A stretch of 45,135 nt of DNA from Acanthamoeba sp. SK_2022b (lineage: Eukaryota > Discosea > Longamoebia > Acanthamoebidae), in assembly GCA_027943245.1 (NCBI GenBank), contig JANDJZ010000394.1, forward strand, positions 1 through 45,135, in the 5' to 3' direction. This document shows, one piece after another, positions 37,198 through 45,135 of the stretch. The position numbers were made by a program, and so were the translations under genes. Position 1 is the stretch's first letter; every line of letters begins with the position of its first letter. The notes under the pieces are model-generated. The model saw only the letters and a list, made by a program, of their open reading frames with translations. It did not search any database and had not been told where the DNA came from.

Positions 37198-38297
37198 TCA
37201 GTTGGCGTTGCAAACTGCGGCCTCGATGGCGTGCACTTCGTCCATCATCGTCTTCACCATGCCTCTGCAAGACCGCCAATACAAGGCACGAACACGAGGA
37301 TCGATATTAGACTTGCACTAGCTACGGCTGACCAACCAAGAGAAAGGGCCCTACCCGAGCTTGGGCATCTGCGTCTGGTAGGTGATGTCGGGCACCTCGG
37401 GGCTGTTCAAGGGTATGGGTGTGAGCGCCAAAGAAAATAAAACCTATTATATATAAGAATCATGAAGATTGAGGCACCTGCACAGCGACGGCGAGAAGAT
37501 GAGCGACAGGTTGTGCGAGGTCATCTTGGTCTGCTCCGCCGATTTGCTGTTATAGGTAAGTTTGTTGTTAGCATGATGGCCAATCGAATTGTAAGCGACC
37601 ATGCGAAGGACGTGGCGGTGGCCCAACCTGAGCTTGTTGCAGAACCTGAGGATGTAGAAGAGGAGGTCCAGGTTGGCCTTAGGCAGCTGCTTGAGGAGGG
37701 CCACCAGGGACGACAGGTACTCCTCGCGGCACACCTCCTCTTCCTGCTCGGTCTTCTCGCGCCTCAGATTCTCGAACGTGTCTGCAACAAACCCAAATGC
37801 CCTTGAGATGCGTGTGCGTGTGCGTGTGCGTGTGCGTGTGCGTGTCGTGTGCGTGTGCGTGTGCGTGTGCGTGTGCGTGTGCGTTACCTTGGAGCGCGAT
37901 GTACGAGTGGTAGAGTTCGTAGGAGAGCGGAGGCTCGGGCAGCATCTGCAGGAACAGCTTGAGCGTGCCCGCGACCTGCGCAGTCAACACCAGAGTCAGA
38001 ATCCCGCGAACAACAACCACGCACGCCTGCGCAGGCGGCGAGCGTTCAAAGTACCTCGTGGATGCCGATGTTTTCGTCGTCGACGAGGCTGACCTCGTCT
38101 TCGCGGCCCTGGCCAGCAAAGTCGAACTCCTTGCGCAGGGCGTCAATCGCGAGGTTGCGGCCGGACTTGCGGAAGATGCCCTCGGTCTCGAACACGTCGT
38201 GTTCCTCGAGGTACTGCACCAGCCGCTCGACGACCCGCGGCACGGTGCGCGACGGGTCCTTCTGGTGGATCTCCTCCAGCGACACTCCAAACACTGA

Positions 38298-38375
<78 letters not shown>

Positions 38376-41300
38376 CACACAACACACAACACACACAACA
38401 CTGGAGCTTAGCCACCGTGCATGCGTGTTGCGAGCGCTCGCGTGTGCAAAGGTTGTCGGGTACCGGGATTCTGGGGCAGTTTTTTGTCGGCTTTCTTGCC
38501 GAGCCCGCGCGGGGACATGAGCTTGGGCTCCTTGCCGGCCTGCATCCTCTCCTTCTCGCGCTCGCGCTCCTTCTCCTTACGCTTGCGCTCCTTCTCCTTC
38601 TCCCTCTCCTTGCGCTCCTTCTCCTTGAGCTCCTTCTTCTCCTTCTTCAGCTGCTCGGCCTCCTCGGCGGGCATGGCCGACAGCGAGCCCAGCAGCTTGG
38701 CCTTGGTCGTGCCCTTCAGCAGCGGCAGCGCCGAGAACGACGGCGATCGTTTCTGTTTCGTTCGGTCGATCGGTTAGAATCGACCGCACACATGCACACG
38801 CAGCCCATGAAGTCGAGGAGAATGACTGAGAGAGAGAGAGAGAGAGAGAGAGGCAGACCCTGGACTGGATGTTGGCCAGCTCTTCCATGAGCTGGAGCTC
38901 GTGGGTCTTGAGCTGTTCGATCTTGGAGATCAGGCTCATCTTCTCCTTTGACAAAATGCTGTGTGAACACGTGACACGCACGCTGGAAGTCAACCCGTTG
39001 ACGACGACGACTATCTTCATGAAGATGAGGAGCGAGGAGGGAGCGCGTACCCGTTCTTATCGTGCTGAAGCTGTTCTTCGTACAGCAGAACCTTGGCGTG
39101 AGCCTTTTCGAGCTCGATCTCGTTGGTCTTGCTCTTCTTCTTGAGCTCCTTGAGCTGCTTCTTCATCTTCTTCATTTCCTTTGCTGCAATGCGCACGCGT
39201 TCTCGTTATTATTATTTAACAAAGAACGAAGAGGGAAAGCTACAAAAAGAACGAAAGCGAAGATCCAGGGAAGGTGCGCGTACCCTTGTCCTCCACGAGC
39301 TTCATGACCTTGGCGAGCTGGGCGCGGCCCTCCTCGACAGCCTTGGCCTTGGCCTCCTCCAGCTCCTTCTCCTTCTCGTCGAGCTGCTGGCGGAGGGCCT
39401 CGAGCCCCTCGCCCTCCTCCATCCCGAGGATGAGCTGCGATACGCGGTTATTCATGCGCTGCCTGGTCCGGCGCAGCTGGTTGTCCTTCTCCCTGACCTG
39501 CTCCCGCAGCTCGTGCAGCTCCTGCTCATTCCTGACATTCCAATCCATCAACACAACGTGTTTGATGACGTCAGCAAGGGCAGGGGAGGCGCCGGGCGCT
39601 CGCGACACGTACAGTTCTTTGATCTTGTCGGCCTCCTCCTCGGCCTCGTGGGCGCGCTTGACCTCGTCGCGCATGGCTTCGAGCAAGGTCTCGAGGTTGA
39701 CGAGCTTCTGCTGCATCTCGGCCACCTCGGCAACCGAAGACAAAGCCACATCGCCGCCCTCACCCTCGCCCTCACCCTCGCCCTCGCGCTGCTGACGCTC
39801 GCGCGCCCATTCATCCTCGGTCGCCTGCAGCTTCTGCGCGGCGACCTCGAGTTCGTGCTCGATTTGTGCGCGTTTCTCGCGCTCCTGTTGCAGCTGCTCC
39901 TCGGCGTGTTCCACCGCGCGCCTGGCCTCGCCCAACTCCTGCGCCATCGCTGCGCTCGCCTGGGCGGCGGCAGCGTCTTCGAGCGTGCGCTCGCTGGCCC
40001 TGGCCCGGGTGGCCTCATCGAGCGACGCCTCCAGCTCGGCTACCCGCCTGTCCTTCTCGGCCGCCTCGCTCTGTGCGCGCTGCAGCTCGCCGGCAAGCAG
40101 GTCTAGCCTGTCTCGAGCCTCGACCGTGGTGTGCTCCCTCTCCTGCAGGTCGGTCCGCAGTGTCGACAACTGATGGGTCAAGCCGTCGACAGACGACCGC
40201 AGCTCTGCCTCGTGGGCGCGACTCTGCTCGAGATCGGCGTTCAGCAAGGCGAGCTTGGACTGCAGGTCAGCGCTCCTGGTCCTTTCCTCGTCGCACTCGC
40301 GCAACGCGCTCTTCGCTCTCTCTTCGCTATCGCTCTTGTCACTTTCGTTCTCTGCGCGCAGTCGAACGACCTCCTCTTCGGCGACGCTCAGTTGGCGGGC
40401 CTTATCTGCGAGTTCGGCCTGGGCCGCGGCCAGCGCCTGCGCTTGGATCGCGAGCTGGGCCTCGACGGCCGACGTCGCGCTCGCGCCGTGGCTTCTGGCT
40501 TCGCCGAGCTCGGCCTCCAGCTTGTCGATCGTGGCCTGCAGGGCGCTGGACTTGGCCGTCTCCTCGGCCAGTGCGGCCCTCCTTTCGTCGGCCAGGCGCT
40601 GAGCGATGGATTGGCTCTCACGGCGGGCGCTATCGAGGTCCATCGTCAGAGACTCGATCGTTTCGAGCGCGTCGTCCTTGCCCTTTCGCTCCTCAGCCAG
40701 CGCGGCTCGAAGCTCCTCCTCTGTGCGCTTCCGGTCGAGCTCGCCCTGCTGGCTCCTGCGCTCGGCCTCGTCGATCCTTTCCTCTGCCTGAAGTCTCGTC
40801 GCCTCGCTTTCGCTCTTCGCTGCCTCGCGCTCCCGCTCGGCCTCGGCGAGCAGCAACCCGGTTCGCACGCTTTCGCTCTTCGCCTTGGCCAGCGCTTCGG
40901 TGGCTTGCGCGAGCTGGGCCTCGAGGCCTGCAACGACATTCGCCTGCTTTGCTTTCTCGCCCTCGATCTCAGCCTGCAGCTGCGCGATCGTCTCACGTAG
41001 TTGTCGCACCTGATCGCCGGCCTCCTTGTCCTGCTGCGACTTGAGATCAGCCAGCGCGCGCTCGAGGTCAGCCAGCTTGTGGATGGCCTCGTCCTTGAGT
41101 CGTGACTCTTCATCGAGCCGGCGAACGGCCTCGCTCTCCCTCTGCCGCCATTCGCGCTCCTTCGCATCGCTTTCGTTCTTGGCTTGGTTCTCCCTCTCGG
41201 CCGCCTTTGCGTTAAACTCCGCAATAGCGTTTTCGCGTTCGTTCTTCTCCATTTGGACGGCCTCGAGCTGCAGTTCCAGGGCCTGTACTCTTTCCTCGCT

Positions 41301-41763
41301 CTTGACGCGCTCGCATCGCTCTCGCTCTGCTCTTTCCTGAAGCTCGGAGTTAAGTTGCGCTTCTTGCTCGCGCCGCGCTCGCTCGGAGTCTCGTGCGAGC
41401 GACCACTCAGCCTCGATGCGCTGGCTCTTGGCCCGCTCTTCCTCGACCATCTTGGCGAGCTCAGTGATGCGGCTGCTGATCTCGGCCTTCTCTCGCACCT
41501 CTGTGTCCCTCTCGGCGCGGGCACGCTCGAGCCGCTCGGCGAGCTCCTTCAGCTCGAGCTCGCGCTGGGCCACCTCCTTCTCGCGGGCCTCCAGCTCTTC
41601 GCGCCTGCTGACCTCTTGCAGGTCGACAGGGCTTCCGCCCGACGAGGTGTCGCGGCGCGAGTCGCGCCGTAGGTCGGCCATCGACTTGGTGCTCTCTCGA
41701 ATGTTGCGCAGCTTGTTCTGCAGCTGCTCTCTCCCCTATTCGTGAACTTGCCATAAGTACACG

Positions 41764-41832
<69 letters not shown>

Positions 41833-43897
41833 CACACATGCACACATGCACACATCAGAGAGGGGCATGCCTTGTTGGCTTTGGAGAGCTTGTCCTGGAG
41901 CACGGCGAGTTCATCCTTCTTTTTGGCGAGTTCGGTCTGGAGCTGCACCTCACGGTCGATCTTCTCGCGCTGCTTGCCGCGGTCCTTGCGGCGCTTCTCG
42001 GCCACCAGCTCGGCGTGCAGGATGTCGATCTCCTTGCGCAGCTCGCGCAGTTCCCTGTCCTTAGCCTCAGTGATCTCCTTCTTCATCAGCTCTATACCGC
42101 GCTTGGTCTCCTCCCTGAGCTTAGCGAGCGACTGAATCTTCCACTTCTCGAGCAGCTTCCTCGGATCCAGATCGGCTTCGTCTGAGCTATCGTCGTCTTC
42201 GTTTCCGTCGCTTTCGTGTTCAGGTTGACTTGCCTCTTCGCTTTCGTTCTTTCGGACATCAGAGTTGGTGGGCGTCGGGGCTTCGGCGGCGCGGGGAGTG
42301 GTTGGCCTGCTCCCCTTTACGTTTTCAGGCACGGCGGGCCTCTCGTTGATGGCATTCTGAGGGATGCGCACTGGACTCACCACACACGCAGACACGCACG
42401 CACCAATCAGTTACCACTGAACTCGCATATGAGCATCTGATGCTCCGGAGCGGTCACCTTTGTTGCTCGATGAGGAAAACGCCGCTGCGGTGCGTGTCAG
42501 GCATCGTTGGCAGTCCGTGCAAACTGCATGGGCAATTCAAATCAAATCAAATCGATCAATTGAGCGGGAACAGACAAGGTGGAACGAGAGAGGAGAGGCG
42601 TACCTTCGGCGGGAGAAGGCGAGAGATAGGGAATAGACATCTTCTGAGGACTCAGCTCCTTGAAGCAGAGGTTCCGTCCGCACAGGTCGCAGTGATACTG
42701 GCGATTGATTAAGATTTGTAAGCCATGAAATTCGGTCAACGCGACACGACGCGACACAGTAAAGACGACTGTACCCTCCAAGTGAATACGGAGAATCGGA
42801 CCTGGCATTCGGCGCACCTGACACGAATTGCGCGGAAGACGCGAGGGACGCGTCAGAACAGGGTCGAGCGCGGACGCGCGCAAGGCAAGAATGAGAGGTA
42901 TAGGCACCCTGGAGCGTCTTTGTCGGGAATCCAATGCGCCTTGGGGTCGAAGGACACGACCAGCTTAAGCCGGTCGGAGAGCCCCCGAATCGTGCGGAGG
43001 TAGTCCATGATGGCCTCGCCTCCGCCCGCAGCGACCTTGGCTGGGATGCGGTAGTTGACTCGACGTGTCACCTGTTGCAGTTCCAGAGACTCACGTGTGT
43101 CAGAGCTCTGTACGTGCACGTGACATCTGAGTGCGCAGGTTGCCCGTGGGCTAGAGCTGCTGGACCTTGAGAGCTCTCAGTTCAGGGAACTGGGCAAAGT
43201 AGGGGAGCTCCTTGAGTTGGTCATTGCCTTCGAATGTGAGCGTCTTCAACTTGCGCAGTTGGGCTATCTCCTCGGGCCAGGCCCTGGTTTCATGTCAGGA
43301 AAAACCAAACAGCGCGTGAGCCGGCCAGCATCTTCGCTACGCTGAGCCGGCGCTGAACCAAGAGCGACAGGGAACGAATGCTTCGTACGCCAACTGGTTA
43401 TTGTCGAGGTGCAGGGCCTCCAAGTTCTTGAGAAACCCGATTTCTGTTGCACACACACACAGCGAACAACACGATCGTGGCTTTTAGTTGGACGAAGAAA
43501 GAACGAAATGAAAAACCTACCGGGAGGAAGCAGCCTGAGCTGGTTGTTGCGCAGGGACAGCACACGCACGCTGGTGGCAAAGGCCTCGTCCTCTACCCAA
43601 CGGGCAACCCACTCGGGAGGCACCTGACAACACAATTCCGTTGAACTAAATTGGAATTGGATGAAGTCTTCGTTTCATTTTGGGGCGTACCGCTTTCAGT
43701 TTCTTTTCATCAAGCTTGAGCGTGAGGGTGAGGTCATCGCCCGCCCCTGAGGATACATGATGACGGGATGATTCAGATTAAATCCTGTCTAGGAATTGAA
43801 AGGAGATCTGAGTACCTCCGACCGTGAGGGTGCTGGGGGAAGAGACGAGCGATGGAGAAAGCGACCCGAGAGGGGTCGACGGTGCCGCCTTCTTCAT
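37198..43897 (-). CDS. LRR, FYVE-type zinc finger, coiled coil and RhoGAP protein
   Basis: Twenty-one exons, 1612 aa: 43897-43816, 43746-43691, 43623-43521, 43443-43389, 43283-43166, 43071-42908, 42817-42775, 42697-42604, 42523-42458, 42370-41871, 41735-39613, 39531-39284, 39183-39051, 38958-38859, 38752-38464, 38293-38055, 37975-37888, 37781-37628, 37546-37478, 37402-37355, 37264-37198; every phase matches. Leucine-rich repeats at about 60-140 (VLSLRNNQLRLLP). FYVE-like finger at about 180-247: WIPD, C194/C197, YHCDLCG (C210/C213), C218, VCTDC (C240/C243); the sixth ligand is replaced and the basic motif is weak. A coiled coil of about 1000 residues follows (exon 11 alone has 707 codons). 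RhoGAP at about 1392-1590 with arginine finger EGIFRKSG (R near 1433), LKLFLQMLPEPP and MTSHNLSLIFSPSL. Predicted to switch off Rho/Rac GTPases at endosomal or phagosomal membranes. One intron has a GC donor. Confidence 0.88.
37810..37884. repeat. (GTGTGC)n microsatellite
   Basis: Interrupted GTGTGC array in the intron between RhoGAP-gene exons 17 and 18. Confidence 0.93.
38298..38395. repeat. (CA)n microsatellite with imperfect tail
   Basis: About 37 perfect CA units then CACAACA variants, in the intron between RhoGAP-gene exons 15 and 16. Confidence 0.95.
38827..38852. repeat. (GA)n microsatellite
   Basis: Thirteen GA units in the intron between RhoGAP-gene exons 14 and 15, directly after the donor. 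Confidence 0.9.
41768..41852. repeat. (CA)n microsatellite with TGCACACA tail
   Basis: About 30 CA units then several TGCACACA units, filling the GC-donor intron between exons 10 and 11 of the RhoGAP gene. Confidence 0.93.
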
Positions 43898-44405
43898 CCC
43901 GAGCCCTGTGCGACACACTATTGATGATATAAAATCAAAACTTTTTACCGTCGCACGTTGCGCCACGCCCCAACCGCCACCTGGTAAGCCCAACAACACT
44001 AGTTCTGCCCAACCAGCAACTGCCCACCGAAGTTACTCGACGTATTAATTAATAAACTGCAATTGCCAAATGCGCGTATCAGGGATATTAGTTGAGCAAA
44101 AGATATGTGAGAGAAAAGCGGGAAAATTCTATTTTATCTTTAACGGCGGAGCGGTTTGGCGCCAAAAAAAACGTTGCGTTCGTTTTGTTGGTGGCACCTC
44201 GATCTACTCTGCCGTTTCCATCTATCCTTCTCTGTCCCACTAGGCCATTTTTCAGGGTCGTCGTGTTCTTGGAGAACATCGAGCCTCCCTTGTCTGTGCG
44301 TGTTTGTGTGCTTGTGTTTGTTTTGTTTCGTTTTATTGGTACACCCACCTCGATCCAATTCTTCACTGCCCATCATGTGAGCGCTAAGGTTACGCTGTGT
44401 TTCAG
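43898..44405. promoter_or_regulatory. Divergent promoter region with E2F-type sites
   Basis: 508 bp between the RhoGAP start (-) and the 44406 gene (+). It contains TTTGGCGCCAAA at 44155-44166 (inverted pair of E2F half-sites), GCGGGAAA at 44118-44125 and a TATA-like TTTTATATC (minus) at 43934-43926. A CTGTGTTTCAG directly before the 44406 ATG looks like a splice acceptor, so part of this is probably a 5' UTR intron. Confidence 0.5.
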
Positions 44406-45135
44406 ATGGAGACCCCAGTGATTCGAGCTCATGAAGAGCACATGCCCGCGTCACCCCTTCCCCCGATGGAGACGCTTGACCTTACAGAGTTTGACATTAT
44501 CGACCTTCAAGCCATGACTTCGGCGACCAATATTCAAGATGAGAAGCTCAAGACAGCTTCTGAGACCTCTTCTTCCTGCATTTCTTCACCCCCTTCCACC
44601 GAGTCCTCCCTTCCCAAGCCCGAAGATGGATCCTTCCGATTCAGCGATCTTGACCTCGTCTCCGAAGCATGTGCGTGCCCACCCATCTTTTTGGCTGCAA
44701 TTCAAAATACAGTTGCGAGCCAGCACCAGCAATCTTACCCTTTCCAATCCGCTGTTACAGTGGTGCTGACCTCGTACGCGCGATTCAAGGGGCTCGTCAA
44801 GAAGGACACCAGCGAGGTAACTGCTCCTTGGATTCGTGTTATTGTGGTGTACGCGCCACGTCGATGCTGATCAGCGACGGGGGCTCGGGTGCTGCGCAGC
44901 AATGGGAGGAGGTGAACGGTCTGGAGAACCTGGAGGTGGGCTGCGGCTACCGCACGGAGAACAGCATCCCTATCCGACGCCTCTCGCGAGACGAGCTCCT
45001 CATCGGGGGTGCGCCCGCACTCAAACACACTCACCCATCACACGTACATAAAGCTAATCACTCTGATCGGGCCGTGCATTTAGGTAAGATTCGGATGCTC
45101 CTCGAGAGCCTGCCGGCCGGCTGTGCCTCGCCCGC
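44406..45135 (+). CDS. Unrecognised protein, N-terminal part (runs off right edge)
   Basis: Exons 44406-44670, 44761-44816, 44900-45008 and 45084 to the window end; phases 1, 0 and 1 match. The N-terminus is acidic and Ser/Thr/Pro-rich (SSSCISSPPSTESSLPKPED), then SYARFKGLVKKDTSE, QWEEVNGLENLEVGCGYR and KIRMLLESLPAG. No domain recognised from this fragment. The first intron could be read through because its frame is open, but its GTGCGTG donor and pyrimidine-rich CTGTTACAG end argue for splicing. The E2F-like sites upstream would be consistent with cell-cycle expression. Confidence 0.6.

Noticed and set aside
39123..41044. Several long plus-strand frames (Leu- or Arg/Ser-rich)
   Set aside because: Antisense shadows of the Glu/Lys/Ala coiled coil encoded on the minus strand.

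Overview
The window looks like nuclear DNA of a free-living amoebozoan, most likely an Acanthamoeba species. This is inference from GC-rich codon use, very dense short introns (donors GTACG, GTGCG, GTAAG), long CA/GT, GTGTGC and pentanucleotide microsatellites inside introns, compact gene spacing with head-to-head promoters, and the gene content. No bacterial operon, CRISPR array, tRNA or rRNA gene was seen.

Layout. 1-1106 (-): 5' part of a penicillin/AHL-acylase-type Ntn hydrolase with a signal anchor. 1400-5300: four small genes, including two paralogous secreted-protein genes (1603-2300, 3842-4227) that share a near-identical 125-bp upstream block and a same-phase intron, a nuclear-looking small protein (2945-3349) and a Cys-rich secreted protein (4833-5240, -). 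5962-12795 (-): a 25-exon RIC1 (Rab6-GEF subunit) gene, head-to-head with a Nop12/RBM34-type two-RRM nucleolar protein (12936-14827, +). 14941-16098 (-): coiled coil plus GRAM domain. 16337-21001: an intron-poor island with an AIG1/GIMAP-like GTPase (-) divergent from a caspase-like (C14) protease (+), and a small Cys-rich ORF facing the protease. 21181-22977 (-): glycerophosphodiester phosphodiesterase. 23623-26761 (+): phosphatidylinositol-phosphate kinase. 27174-28116 (+): Rieske protein. 28349-29140 (-): unknown protein with an internal duplication. 29706-31433 (+): secreted beta-solenoid-like repeat protein. 31650-34202 (-): RING/F-box/WD40 protein, head-to-head with a kelch protein (34363-36628, +). 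36733-36985 (-): PMP3. 37198-43897 (-): 21-exon LRR-FYVE-coiled coil-RhoGAP protein. 44406-45135 (+): start of an unrecognised gene.

Exon models were built by hand from splice signals, and reading phase was checked across every junction. The completed gene models close in frame from chosen start to stop. Product names rest on recognised motifs and on recalled family patterns, not on any search.

Themes: membrane traffic and phosphoinositide signalling (RIC1, GRAM, PIP kinase, FYVE-RhoGAP, GDPD), ubiquitin ligation (RING/F-box/WD40), and a possible cell-death or defence pair (GTPase plus caspase-like protease). The last is the best candidate for an undescribed system. A second theme is architecture: domain fusions, GC-AG introns next to repeats, and two intron composition classes.
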